Source of the DNA: JADKCL01 sp046329055
GTDB taxonomy: Bacteria > Bacteroidota > Bacteroidia > J057 > JADKCL01
Assembly (NCBI GenBank): GCA_046329055.1
Contig: JAXLVK010000022.1
Coordinates: 1-64,000, forward strand
Length of the DNA: 64,000 nt
Direction of reading: 5' to 3'
Position numbers and translations under genes: made by a program. Shown in pieces: positions 44,466-53,800 of the stretch (the first letter of the stretch is position 1; each line of letters starts with the position of its first letter). The notes beneath the pieces are model-generated. The model made no database searches, had not been told where the DNA came from, and was given only the letters and a program-made list of their open reading frames with translations.

Positions 44466-47400
44466 ATGAGGAAAACCGAGCGCCCGAACCAGGACGTGGG
44501 CTTGGACGGCCTGAGCGATGAGCGCGAGCGCACCTTCTTCAAGGGCTACCTGGACACCCTGAATGCCAACTTTGGAAGCACCACGCCGATCGTGCAAAAT
44601 GCGACAGCTGACCCGAGTGGTGACGATTACCGCTACTTCCGCGGTTCATCCCTCGACAACGTCGGCATCCTCAACCGCTACCTGCCCTTCAACGGCCACG
44701 AGGGCAACACCCCTCTGAATTCCGTCCAGAACGGCTACAGCACCCAAGGCTCGCCCACGCCCGACACGGAGGACCTGAACCAAAACAGTACGCTGAACTC
44801 CAGCGAGCGCTATTGGGAATACAAGATGAACCTGAACCCTGCGGACATGCAGGTGGGCAAAAACTTCATCGTGGACGTGATCCCGGCCGAGGTCACCCTT
44901 GTGAACCAGACGGTCGAAACTGTGAAGTGGTACCAGTTCCGGATTCCGCTGAATGCAGGTCGGGCCATCGGGGACATCCAGGACTTCAAAGCCATCGAAT
45001 TCATCCGGATGTACATGAATGGCTGGCAGAAGGACGCCATCCTGCGCTTCGCGAAGTTCCAGCTCGTGTCCACGACTTGGCGCACCGCCCGCGACTACAT
45101 GGGCCCGCTCACAGACACCCTGCTTCCCGACCCGCAGCCCGGCAGCTTCTTCAACATCGGCACGGTGAACATCGAGGAAAACGGCAACCGCCAACCCTTC
45201 CCCTACGTGCTGCCTCCCGGCATCGTGCGTCAGCGCCAAGTCGCAAGCACCCAGGTGGGCCTCCTCATGAACGAGCAAGCATTGGTCATGAAGACCTGTG
45301 GCCTTGCCGATGGAGACGGACGCGGTGCCTTCAAGCTCGTGAACTACGACATGCGATCGTACAAGCGGCTCAAGATGTGGGTCCACGCGGAAAACATACC
45401 CGGAGCGCCCTATCAGTTCCAGGATGGGGATTTACGAGCTTTCATACGATTGGGGTCCGACATCCAGAACAACTACTACGAATACGAGATCCCGCTGAAT
45501 TCCTCAGAACCGGGGGCGGTGGACTCGCTAGGGGTTTGGGCAAATCAGTTCGACATCGTCCTAGCGGATTTGGCGGTGGCGAAAAATGAGCGAAATCTGC
45601 AAAACTATCCGGTCATCAACCGATTCGAATACGCGCTCCACGATCCAGATCGACAGGGCCACAAGGTATATGTCGTGGGTACGCCCAAGACCTCGGATGT
45701 GAAGGCGATGATGGTGGGTATCCGAAACAACAATGACGGAAGTGGGCCCATCTGTGCGGAGGTCTGGGTGAACGAATTGCGGATGGTGGACTTTGACGAG
45801 ACATCGGGCTGGGCTGCGAATGCTAGGGCCACGATCAAGCTTGCAGACTTCGCGAACATCTCGGTCTCCGGAAGCATCAAAACCCCCGGATTCGGCGCCC
45901 TGGAGCAGAAAATCAACAACCGCAGCCGCGAGACCACCAAGAGCATCGACGTGGCGGGCACCTTCAACATGGGCAAGTTCTTCCCCAAAAACTGGGGCAT
46001 ACAGTTGCCGCTTTACATGAGCTATGGTGAACGCGTGGTCGATCCGAGGTTCAATCCGCTGGAGTCCGATGTGCAGATGGTGAACTACCTCGCTGAGCAG
46101 CCGGTTGACGACAGGGACTCCATCTTGGAATCGCTGCAAGACCGAAGGGTGAACAAGAGCATCTCCTTGAACAACATCCGAAAGGTACGAGTGCAGCAAC
46201 CTGGCAGTGGTAAGACGCCGCCCAAGACCCACCTCTGGGACATCGAGAACCTGACGCTGAGCCTCTCGCACAACGAGACATTTGCCAGCAACTACACCAC
46301 GCAGTACCGCATTCAGAAGAATGACAAGGCCTCCTTGGCTTATGCCTACAACTTCGATTCGAAGCCGATCGAGCCCTTCAAGAATGCGAAGCACAAGAAC
46401 CCGATCACGCTCTTCAACTTCAATCCGCTGCCCAAGACCATCGGTTTCGGGATCTCGCTGGACAGGAATTATGAGGAGAACCAAATCCGCCAATCGACCG
46501 GGACGATCTTGATTGCGCCGACTTTCATGAAGCGGTTCATGATCACCCGGAACTACAACTTGCGCTGGGACCTCACCAAGAGCTTGAGCTTCAACTACCA
46601 AGCCATGAACTCTGGTCGGGTAGATGAGCCTGTGGGACGGATCACCCAAAACAACCGCGACAGCCTCTACCGCAACATCTTGAATTTTGGTGCGGAGCAG
46701 GACAGCTTTGGGCGGGATTCCTTGGGTCGCGACAAGTTTGTGAATTTCGGTCGGAACATGAACTTCACGCAGCAGGTCGGTCTGAACTACATCGTGCCAT
46801 TCGACAAGTTCAAGCCCACCAACTGGATCAGTGCGACCATGTCCTACCAGGCTGGCTATGCTTGGTTGAGCGCTCCGGACAACAACCTGAGCCTCGGCAA
46901 TCAGATCAACAACAACTCCACCATCACCGCCAATACCCGATGGAACCTTGAGGGATTGTACAGCAAGGTGAAGTTCATGAAGAAGATCTTGGATGAGCAG
47001 AACAAGGGGCCGGGCGGCGATACCAAACCCGGTGGCCCCAAGGTCGAGCCCAAGCCCAAGGTTCCGGTTCCCGGCCAAGAGGTGGCAGACGAGGACAGCA
47101 CCAAGAAAGACGACAAGCTCCTCGTCTTGAAGAAGATTGGCGAGCAAATGATGCGCCTGGTGATGATGGTGCGCAACGTGGACGTCAACTACTCCACCAA
47201 CTCCGCCACCTCCATTGCAGGCTGGATGCCCAATACCGACAACTTCGGCTTGGACTTCAAGTATCAGTACCTGAACGCGGACAGCACCCAGATGCTGCGC
47301 AGCAACAAGTGGGCGCCCGGATTGCCGTTTGTGGTGGGCTGGCAGCCGGAATTGTGGAGGGCAAGCCAGGTCGGTGACACTGCGATGCTCACGGATTTTG

Positions 47401-48635
47401 CGACCAAGGGTTGGATCAGTACGAACTCCACCCTGTCCACGCCCTACACGCAGACTTGGAGCCAAGCCTTGACCGGGCGGACCTCGCTCACGTTGCTCAA
47501 GGATTTCAAGATCGACCTCAACATCACCAAGAACAACTCCATCAACTCCTCGGAGCTGTTCCACTGGGTGGATTCGCTGGATCGTCACGTGCATGACAAC
47601 CGTTACAGCACGGGTCAGTACTCGGTCTCCTACATTTTCTTGGGGACGGCGTTTGAGAAAAACGTGGATGCGAGCCGCAGCTACCTCGACCTGCAAGACG
47701 TGGCCCGTGGAGTGATCTCGCAACGATTGGCAGCGGACAACCCCTTCTACAGCCAGTTCCTGACGCGCTCAGGTGCCGCGGCGACGCTGGTGGATGGCAA
47801 GTATGCCCAAGGTTATTACCGCAACTCCCAAGAGGTTTTGCTCCCGAGCTTCCTCGCAGCCTACGGCGTGGGCAAGGCGGACAAGATTGGCCTGAATGCC
47901 TTCCCGTCCATCCCGCTGCCGAACTGGAACGTGAACTACACGGGCTTGGGCAAGCTGCCAGCACTCAAGAAGCATTTCTCCTCGGTGTCCATCAAGCACG
48001 CCTACCGCGGTACGTACAGCATCGGCGGGTACACCAGCAACGTGCGCTATGACGGTGACGTGACCAGCGGCTTCTCCAGCAGCTTCTTCGGGGTGGGCAT
48101 CACCTCGGGTCAGGACTCCATCTACAACATCCAAAGCGCCTACGTGGTGCCGCAGGTGTCGTTCACAGAATCCTTCGCTCCGCTGGCGGGCATCAACATG
48201 AACTTCAAGAATGGCCTCACCACGAGCCTGGACCTGAAGATGAACCGCAACATCTCCCTCAGCACGGGTAACCAACAGCTGACCGAGATGCGCTCCAAGG
48301 ACTTCACCCTGAGCGTGAGCTACCGCAAGGACAAGCTCGACAAGACGCTGAACTTGTTTGGCCGCACGCTGAACCTGAAAAATGCACTCAATGCTCGCTT
48401 GGATGTGACCCTGCGTGACAGCAAGACCCGCAACCGCAAGCTCGACTTCGAGGGCAACAGCGACTTCACCGCGGGCAACTTCATGCTCATCGTCAAGCCC
48501 AACGTGGACTACACGATCAACACCAAGCTGAACGTGCGGTTCTACATTGAGCACACCCGCAACCGTCCAGCAATCTCCACCAGTTTCCCGAGCAGCTACA
48601 CGGCTGTGGGCTTCCAGGTGCGGTTCACGCTGTAA
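44418..48635 (+). CDS. sprA: SprA/Sov type IX translocon, intact C-terminal part
   Basis: An open frame of 1405 codons that continues the preceding fragment; true homology begins near 44466 with NQDVGLDGLSDERERTFF. Further family blocks are YRYFRGSSLD, LNRYLPFNGHEGN, RIPLNAGRAIGDIQDFKAIEFIR, VWVNELRMVDFDETSGWAA, FPKNWGIQLPLYMSYGE, RNYNLRWDLTKSLSFNYQAM, and a C-terminus reading SSYTAVGFQVRFTL, a final barrel strand. Joined to the upstream part the protein would be about 2,400 residues, as expected. A hairpin follows the stop. Confidence 0.93.
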   Translation: MGPVPAHYAGPPPYSAMRKTERPNQDVGLDGLSDERERTFFKGYLDTLNANFGSTTPIVQNATADPSGDDYRYFRGSSLDNVGILNRYLPFNGHEGNTPLNSVQNGYSTQGSPTPDTEDLNQNSTLNSSERYWEYKMNLNPADMQVGKNFIVDVIPAEVTLVNQTVETVKWYQFRIPLNAGRAIGDIQDFKAIEFIRMYMNGWQKDAILRFAKFQLVSTTWRTARDYMGPLTDTLLPDPQPGSFFNIGTVNIEENGNRQPFPYVLPPGIVRQRQVASTQVGLLMNEQALVMKTCGLADGDGRGAFKLVNYDMRSYKRLKMWVHAENIPGAPYQFQDGDLRAFIRLGSDIQNNYYEYEIPLNSSEPGAVDSLGVWANQFDIVLADLAVAKNERNLQNYPVINRFEYALHDPDRQGHKVYVVGTPKTSDVKAMMVGIRNNNDGSGPICAEVWVNELRMVDFDETSGWAANARATIKLADFANISVSGSIKTPGFGALEQKINNRSRETTKSIDVAGTFNMGKFFPKNWGIQLPLYMSYGERVVDPRFNPLESDVQMVNYLAEQPVDDRDSILESLQDRRVNKSISLNNIRKVRVQQPGSGKTPPKTHLWDIENLTLSLSHNETFASNYTTQYRIQKNDKASLAYAYNFDSKPIEPFKNAKHKNPITLFNFNPLPKTIGFGISLDRNYEENQIRQSTGTILIAPTFMKRFMITRNYNLRWDLTKSLSFNYQAMNSGRVDEPVGRITQNNRDSLYRNILNFGAEQDSFGRDSLGRDKFVNFGRNMNFTQQVGLNYIVPFDKFKPTNWISATMSYQAGYAWLSAPDNNLSLGNQINNNSTITANTRWNLEGLYSKVKFMKKILDEQNKGPGGDTKPGGPKVEPKPKVPVPGQEVADEDSTKKDDKLLVLKKIGEQMMRLVMMVRNVDVNYSTNSATSIAGWMPNTDNFGLDFKYQYLNADSTQMLRSNKWAPGLPFVVGWQPELWRASQVGDTAMLTDFATKGWISTNSTLSTPYTQTWSQALTGRTSLTLLKDFKIDLNITKNNSINSSELFHWVDSLDRHVHDNRYSTGQYSVSYIFLGTAFEKNVDASRSYLDLQDVARGVISQRLAADNPFYSQFLTRSGAAATLVDGKYAQGYYRNSQEVLLPSFLAAYGVGKADKIGLNAFPSIPLPNWNVNYTGLGKLPALKKHFSSVSIKHAYRGTYSIGGYTSNVRYDGDVTSGFSSSFFGVGITSGQDSIYNIQSAYVVPQVSFTESFAPLAGINMNFKNGLTTSLDLKMNRNISLSTGNQQLTEMRSKDFTLSVSYRKDKLDKTLNLFGRTLNLKNALNARLDVTLRDSKTRNRKLDFEGNSDFTAGNFMLIVKPNVDYTINTKLNVRFYIEHTRNRPAISTSFPSSYTAVGFQVRFTL

Positions 48636-48652
48636 GGGTTGCAATCATCGCC

Positions 48653-48691
48653 GATCCCTGCAAGGAAGGATGTTCCGACCTTGCCGGGATC
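48653..48691 (+). terminator. Hairpin after sprA
   Basis: A 13-base stem with one mismatch (GATCCCTGCAAGG with CCTTGCCGGGATC) around a 13-base loop, 17 bases after the sprA stop. No long T run follows. Confidence 0.5.
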
Positions 48692-48796
48692 GCATCATTT
48701 TCAGGTGGTTGCCCTATCCGAAACCCAACAATTCTTGGGTGATTTTGGTGACAGGGTAATTCAGGCAGTACAGTGGCTTTTTTTCGGTGGAATCTC

Positions 48797-48804
48797 TATA
48801 TTCG
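48797..48804 (+). promoter_or_regulatory. -7 box TATATTCG before gcvH
   Basis: Seven of eight positions fit TAnnTTTG in spirit (C for T), 27 bases before the gcvH ATG. Confidence 0.45.
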
Positions 48805-48831
48805 CTCCCTGAATTAAATAGCACTAATAAG

Positions 48832-49212
48832 ATGAGTTATCCCTCCGATCTGCTGTATACCAAGGACCACGAGTGGGTTCGCATTGAAGGCAATATCGCC
48901 ACAGTCGGCATCACTGATTTCGCACAGGGAGAACTGGGCGACATCGTGTATGTGGAGGTGGAAACTTTGGGCGAGACCCTCGACGTGCACGACGCGTTCG
49001 GCTCCGTTGAGGCCGTCAAGACCGTTTCCGACCTGTTCATGCCAGTTGCTGGTGAGGTAATTGAGGTCAATTCCGGCCTGAACGATACTCCGGAGGTCGT
49101 CAACACTGATCCCTACGGCGATGGCTGGATGATCAAGGTCGCCATGCCTGATGGTGGCAACAGAGGTGAACTCCTGACTGCCGACGAGTACAAGAAGCTG
49201 ATCGGCGCTTAA
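48832..49212 (+). CDS. gcvH: Glycine cleavage system H protein
   Basis: The lipoyl carrier that shuttles the aminomethyl group between the P, T and L proteins. The 126-residue product has YTKDHEWVRIEG at the start, VGITDFAQGELGDIVYVE, and the lipoylated lysine in GSVEAVKTVSDL. The ATG at 48832 gives the standard N-terminus MSYPSDLLY; the longer frame from 48787 lies in the promoter. P and T genes are not nearby. Confidence 0.95.
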   Translation: MSYPSDLLYTKDHEWVRIEGNIATVGITDFAQGELGDIVYVEVETLGETLDVHDAFGSVEAVKTVSDLFMPVAGEVIEVNSGLNDTPEVVNTDPYGDGWMIKVAMPDGGNRGELLTADEYKKLIGA

Positions 49213-49330
49213 GCCGCTCAACATCTTGTGTTTGCAAGGTCTCCGAGGTCTTCATGGCAGGGTTCATGAAGACCTCGAATATTTTCCGAGGCCCATACCT
49301 CTTTGTGATTTTCATTCGTATAGCATCAAG

Positions 49331-51130
49331 ATGAGACACTGGACCACGCTGCTGATCGTCATGCTCCTCCCGATGTGGATGTGGGCACAGGGGGGCGAGC
49401 CTGAACTGGCCGACAAGTATTTCCGTGATGCCGAGTATGAAAATGCCCTGAACCTCTACAACAAGCTGCAAAAGCAGGAACCCGAGAACCGGACCTACAA
49501 CTTGCGCGTTGCTGAGTGTCAGCAGAAGCTCGGGCAATACAGTGAATGCGTTTCCAGCCTCGAAAAGGCCTACCGTCGCAATCCCACTGAGTACATCTAC
49601 GGCTTTGTGTTGGGCGATGCCTATCGATTGGCTGGCGACTTCAAGAAGGCTGAATCCACAGAAAACGAGACGATCACCAAGCGGATGCAATCCGAGGCCG
49701 ACTTCATGGAGGTCGGGGCCTGGCTCACCGATCAAGGCAAAAACGAACTCGCCCTGCGGGTCTATCAGCAGGGGCGCAAGACATTGCACAGCAAGTACGT
49801 CTTTGGCGACGAAATCGGGCACCTCTACAAATTGGTTGGTGAATACGGCCTGGCCACGCAGGAATACCTCGAGCAGTATTACCTCAACCCGTCATTGATC
49901 AATACCATCAAGACGAACATCCTCACCGTGGTCAATGACCGCTCCAAGGACATCGTCGAAAAGACGCTCCTCGATGCCGTGAACAAGAACGGGAAGGACC
50001 TTGGGCTCCGCACGATGGTCTTCGACTTTTATGTCCTCACGCAGAATTTCTACGAGGCCCTCGTCCAATGCAAGTCCATCGACAAGGTGAACAACGAGGA
50101 TGGCGGCCGTGTCTTCCAATACGCCCTCACCCTCCGCAACAACAAGGAGTACAAGCTCAGCAACAAGGCGCTGGATTACGTCATCGAGACGCATGAGGGC
50201 AGCAGCTATTACATGCGCTCCTTCCAGGAAAAGGCCGTGAACGGAGAAATGCTCGCTTTCGAGTCATTGCCGCCCGACACCGTCGCCATCCGCGAGGCTG
50301 TGAATGCCTACGATGCCCTGTTTGCGCAGTTTGGACGCAGGCCGGTATTCTACGATGCCATGTACCGCAAGGCCAAGCTGCTGGCATTCTACCTCTTCGA
50401 CCTGGACAAAGCCCTCAGCGAACTCGAACTTGCCACCGCGCAGCAGCTCAAGCCGCAGGAGATGGCCCAGGTGAACCTGCTCATCGGCGATGTCCTGCTC
50501 ATGCAAAAGGAGTACAACCGCTCCAAACTCAAGTACACCGAAGTCGCCGAAGCATGGAAGGAAGGCCAAATCGGCGCGGAAGCCAAGTACAAGCAAGGCC
50601 GCCTCAGCTATTACAAAGGCGACTTCGAGTACAGCAAGGCCCGCCTCCAGACCATCAAGGACAACACCAGCAACGACATCAGCAACGATGCCATCCAGCT
50701 CTTCCTCCTGATCCAGGACAACATCGGCTTGGACACCACGACCTATCCGCTGAGCCGCTTCGCGCAGGCCCAGCTGCTGGTCTATCAACGCGACTTTGAC
50801 CCGGCGCTCACGCTGCTCGACAGCATCGCCTACGCCTTCCCCAGCAACACCCTCGCCGACGAGATCCTCTGGGAAAAGGCCAACATCCACCTGCAGCGCA
50901 ACGAGATCGACAAGGCGCTCACCCTCCTCGACAAGATCATCACCGACCACGGCGAGGACATCTACGGCGACGACGCGCTCTTCACCAAGGCCAAGATCTA
51001 CGACTACAACCTCAAGGACAAAGCCAAAGCCATGGGGCTGTACATCGATTTCCTCAAGAAATACACGGGGAGCCTGTTCATCGTGCAGGTGCGGCAGCGG
51101 ATCCGGGAGCTGCGAGAGGCGCGGATATAG
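49331..51130 (+). CDS. Secreted tetratricopeptide repeat protein
   Basis: A 599-residue exported protein. The ATG at 49331 begins a signal peptide ending MWMWAQGG; the open frame extends 105 bases upstream without a likely start. The mature part is TPR-like throughout: ELADKYFRDAEYENALNLYNKL, YIYGFVLGDAYRLAGDFKKAE, LINTIKTNILTVV, and a C-terminal set resembling TolA/YbgF-type repeats (ADEILWEKANIHLQRNEIDKAL). It is probably periplasmic and scaffolding. A 17-base repeat follows the stop. Confidence 0.85.
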   Translation: MRHWTTLLIVMLLPMWMWAQGGEPELADKYFRDAEYENALNLYNKLQKQEPENRTYNLRVAECQQKLGQYSECVSSLEKAYRRNPTEYIYGFVLGDAYRLAGDFKKAESTENETITKRMQSEADFMEVGAWLTDQGKNELALRVYQQGRKTLHSKYVFGDEIGHLYKLVGEYGLATQEYLEQYYLNPSLINTIKTNILTVVNDRSKDIVEKTLLDAVNKNGKDLGLRTMVFDFYVLTQNFYEALVQCKSIDKVNNEDGGRVFQYALTLRNNKEYKLSNKALDYVIETHEGSSYYMRSFQEKAVNGEMLAFESLPPDTVAIREAVNAYDALFAQFGRRPVFYDAMYRKAKLLAFYLFDLDKALSELELATAQQLKPQEMAQVNLLIGDVLLMQKEYNRSKLKYTEVAEAWKEGQIGAEAKYKQGRLSYYKGDFEYSKARLQTIKDNTSNDISNDAIQLFLLIQDNIGLDTTTYPLSRFAQAQLLVYQRDFDPALTLLDSIAYAFPSNTLADEILWEKANIHLQRNEIDKALTLLDKIITDHGEDIYGDDALFTKAKIYDYNLKDKAKAMGLYIDFLKKYTGSLFIVQVRQRIRELREARI

Positions 51131-51155
51131 GGGCGAGCGAGAGGCTGTAAAAAAA

Positions 51156-51194
51156 GAGGCGAGAGGCGTCCCCAAATGAGGCGAGAGGCGTCCC
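51156..51194. repeat. Heptamer-based direct repeat GAGGCGA/GAGGCGT
   Basis: Two exact copies of GAGGCGAGAGGCGTCCC (51156-51172 and 51178-51194). Each copy is two near-identical heptamers plus CCC. It lies between convergent genes. Confidence 0.7.
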
Positions 51195-51277
51195 GCCCGA
51201 AGCCGAACAGACTGTCCGCCTCTGGCGGGTGGATACGGTGATCCCGACCGGAGTCTCCACGCGATAAATCGTACCGC

Positions 51278-51598
51278 CTACCCCACCAAATCCCGTCCCC
51301 AAGCATGCAACTCCGTCAGAATCGGCTCCAGCCGCAGCCCCCGCTCCGTCAATGAATATTCCACCGTCGGCGGCACCGTTGCGAACACCTCGCGCACCAC
51401 GATCCCATTCTTCTCCATGTTCCGCAATTCCTTGGACAGCATACGCGTGTTGATGCCTGTGATGCTCTTTTCCAGGTCGCTGAAACGCTTGGTCCCGGAG
51501 AACAATGTGTAAATGATCGGCATGGACCACTTCCCGCCGATGATGTCCAGGATCGCCCGCATCGTACAACGCTCCTCAGTATGTCCGCTTTTTTTCAT
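51278..51598 (-). CDS. HxlR-family transcriptional regulator
   Basis: A 106-residue winged-helix regulator. It has the HxlR pattern: an N-terminal CTMRAILDIIGGKWSMPIIY, RFSDLEKSITGINTRMLSKEL with the recognition helix, and VEYSLTERG in the wing, ending in a helix used for dimers. Cys12 is in the position used for redox or electrophile sensing in several relatives. It is divergent from an Old Yellow Enzyme gene across 118 bases with a palindromic operator, so it likely represses that gene and itself. Confidence 0.92.
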   Translation of the reverse strand: MKKSGHTEERCTMRAILDIIGGKWSMPIIYTLFSGTKRFSDLEKSITGINTRMLSKELRNMEKNGIVVREVFATVPPTVEYSLTERGLRLEPILTELHAWGRDLVG

Positions 51599-51623
51599 TT
51601 TCTAAGTCAATGACAGTGAGCTG

Positions 51624-51679
51624 TACTTTACTTTTTGTAACTACTGTACTTAGATGTTACTACTTGCAAAAGTAAAGTA
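51624..51679. promoter_or_regulatory. Palindromic operator between hxlR-type gene and OYE gene
   Basis: The left arm TACTTTACTTTTTG (51624-51637) pairs with CAAAAGTAAAGTA (51667-51679), and an inner GTAAC (51637-51641) pairs with GTTAC (51656-51660). Two TACT-containing half-sites lie in the centre. This fits binding of two HxlR dimers. Confidence 0.6.
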
Positions 51680-51716
51680 ATGGGCATAGGCTTGCAAAAC
51701 GAAATCAAAAATTGAA

Positions 51717-52793
51717 ATGGCAATGAAATTGTTGGAATCAGTACAGCTGGGTGGGCTCACGCTCAAGAACAGGATGGCGATGGCTCCTATGACACGGTGC
51801 AGGGCTGACCTGAATGGGTTGGTCGGGGAATTGACGGTGACATACTACACGCAACGGGCAAGCGCCGGATTGATCGTCACGGAGGGCGTCAACATCTCCA
51901 AGCAGGCGCAGGGCAGCCCCTTCACACCGGGACTGTACACGCAGGAGCAGGTGGAGGCTTGGAAAAAGGTCACCGCCGCCGTCCATGAACAAGGATCGGT
52001 TATCTACGCACAGCTTTGGCATACAGGCCGGGTGGGGCATTCCATCGACAAAGGGGAATTGCCAGTGGCGCCGTCCGCGATCGCAATCAGCGGGCAGCAG
52101 CATTACACGATGCAGGGCCTGAAGGACTTCGAGGTGCCCCATGCCCTGACCGTTCCCGAGATCAAACAAATCATGCAGGACTATGCGCTCGCAGCGAAGA
52201 ATGCCATTGCAGCGGGATTTGATGGGGTGGAATTGCATGGCGCGAATGGCTACCTGCCTGCACAGTTCCTCGCAGACGGCGCGAATACCCGGACCGATGA
52301 ATATGGCGGCAGCGTGGAAAACCGGAGCCGGTTCTACCTGGAGGCAACGGATGCGATCATCGCTGCTGTCGGCGGAGCCAAGGTTGGCGTTCGCATGTCA
52401 CCCACCAATCCCTACAACGACATCCTGCTCAGCGATCCCGTTGCCCAATTCACCCACCTGATCGGCGAATTGAACAAGCGGGAGCTGGCCTACGTGCACC
52501 TGATGCACAACAGTCCATACGCGCCTCCCGTCCCGCATTACCCCACGGATGTCATCGAGACATTTGGGAAGCAGATCAATCATTTCCTGATCGCCAACAA
52601 TGGATATGGCCGTGAAACTGGTGAAGCTGAACTCGAAAAAGGCGTCGCGGACATGATTGCATACGGCTCATTGTTCCTGGCAAATCCCGACCTGCCCAAG
52701 CGGTTCGAGCTGAATGCGCCACTGAACCAACCCGACCGCGCGACCATGTTTGCTGGCGGAGACAAAGGATACACGGACTACCCGTTCCTGTAA
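51717..52793 (+). CDS. Old Yellow Enzyme family alkene reductase (NemA-like)
   Basis: A 358-residue FMN flavoprotein that reduces activated C=C bonds with NAD(P)H, and often nitro compounds or maleimides. Key sites are visible: Thr26 in APMTRCRA, the HGANGYLPAQFL motif with His174, Asn177 and the proton-donating Tyr179, DEYGGSVENRSRF, and a phosphate-binding region near NNGYGRETGEAEL. Next to it is a divergent HxlR repressor, a common arrangement for electrophile-responsive reductases. Start at 51717; ATG at 51723 also possible. Confidence 0.93.
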   Translation: MAMKLLESVQLGGLTLKNRMAMAPMTRCRADLNGLVGELTVTYYTQRASAGLIVTEGVNISKQAQGSPFTPGLYTQEQVEAWKKVTAAVHEQGSVIYAQLWHTGRVGHSIDKGELPVAPSAIAISGQQHYTMQGLKDFEVPHALTVPEIKQIMQDYALAAKNAIAAGFDGVELHGANGYLPAQFLADGANTRTDEYGGSVENRSRFYLEATDAIIAAVGGAKVGVRMSPTNPYNDILLSDPVAQFTHLIGELNKRELAYVHLMHNSPYAPPVPHYPTDVIETFGKQINHFLIANNGYGRETGEAELEKGVADMIAYGSLFLANPDLPKRFELNAPLNQPDRATMFAGGDKGYTDYPFL

Positions 52794-52822
52794 GCGAGTC
52801 CACGAACCAATTTTACCCCACT

Positions 52823-52860
52823 TGAGGCCCGGGCAGCGGAATAACGTTGCTTGGGCCTCA
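52823..52860. terminator. Long hairpin between convergent genes
   Basis: TGAGGCCC pairs with GGGCCTCA, with a further inner stem GCAGCG/CGTTGC. It sits midway between the convergent reductase and chitosanase genes. T runs are poor, so this is a candidate only. Confidence 0.45.
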
Positions 52861-52939
52861 GTGGTATTCGGCATACTCTCTCCGCAAATCAGGATTTCGT
52901 ACTCAAGGTGCGTGCTCTGTGACCGAAGCCCAGCTCTCC

Positions 52940-53800
52940 TTACTCCGGAAGATAGAAGTCCGTCTCCCAGACATTCAGATGCAGCGGCGATGTCAGATAA
53001 TACTGTTCGTCATCGAAGAGGCCTCGCAATGCATCCACCCGGTACACGGACTCACGCCATGCCTCCTGCGTGCTTTCGTCGTCGGGGTTGCGCAGGGTCG
53101 CCCGCCGCACCTTCATGAAGTTGTCGAGCCAGCGCTTTTCGTCGCGGCCATCGGCAGGGCTGCCGCCAGACTTCTTGTTCGTACGTTCGATCATCGCACC
53201 CAGGCCATCGGGGTCATCCCCGTCGCCATGCTGAATGCAGGCATCGTAAAGGTTCAGCAGGCTGAGTGGCATGTGCAGCTCCAATTCCAGCGCGTAGGCA
53301 TAGGCAGGCTGGAAATAGTACTCGTCCACGACAGCGTCCTGCACCGCCAGGAAGACCGAGTCCGCTGCCGCCGCCACCCAGTCCGCTGGGAGGCTCTCTA
53401 GGCCCACCACAGAAGAGTCGTCATTGGTACACCGGGACTCGAGCAATGGGATATGCGCAGCGATCGGCTGACCGGGACGCAGCACATCGTACCGCCGCAA
53501 CACCTCGAGCAGGTCACAGGTGCGCGTCGTGAACCCTGCCCGGCCAGCAGTGTACCCGCGTCCATCGTGGATGTTTTCGATATAAGCGTATTGGATGGTC
53601 GGCTCCCCATTCTCGAACACACTGATGCACTGGTCCGCGATCAAGCGTTGCTCGGCGGTGAGGGGTAGGCCATTTTCGTAGGGCGGAAATTCCCTGCGGC
53701 AGGCACTCAAGAGACAGGCACAGGCACATCCCAAGACGATCCATTTCCATGGCTTCCTGGGAACAAGGGATCCTGAAATCGGTTCAGCAGTAGGCTTCAT
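52940..53800 (-). CDS. csn: GH46 chitosanase, lipoprotein
   Basis: A 286-residue endo-chitosanase that cuts beta-1,4-glucosamine chains by inversion. The lipobox LLSAC (Cys34) makes it an anchored lipoprotein. The catalytic block is SVFENG (Glu63, general acid) and ENIHDGRGYTAGRAGF (Asp79, general base; Thr84 positions water), followed by DLLEVLRRYD, AAAADSVFLAVQDAVVDEYYF, YDACIQHGDGDDPDG and a C-terminal ESVYRVDALR. The start at 53800 overlaps the aquaporin stop (ATGA), so translation is coupled. GH46 is best known from actinobacteria, bacilli and algal viruses, so transfer is possible. Confidence 0.88.
   Translation of the reverse strand: MKPTAEPISGSLVPRKPWKWIVLGCACACLLSACRREFPPYENGLPLTAEQRLIADQCISVFENGEPTIQYAYIENIHDGRGYTAGRAGFTTRTCDLLEVLRRYDVLRPGQPIAAHIPLLESRCTNDDSSVVGLESLPADWVAAAADSVFLAVQDAVVDEYYFQPAYAYALELELHMPLSLLNLYDACIQHGDGDDPDGLGAMIERTNKKSGGSPADGRDEKRWLDNFMKVRRATLRNPDDESTQEAWRESVYRVDALRGLFDDEQYYLTSPLHLNVWETDFYLPE

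Noticed and set aside
45561..47723. A 720-codon minus-strand frame
   Set aside because: It is antisense to sprA, whose own frame is certain.
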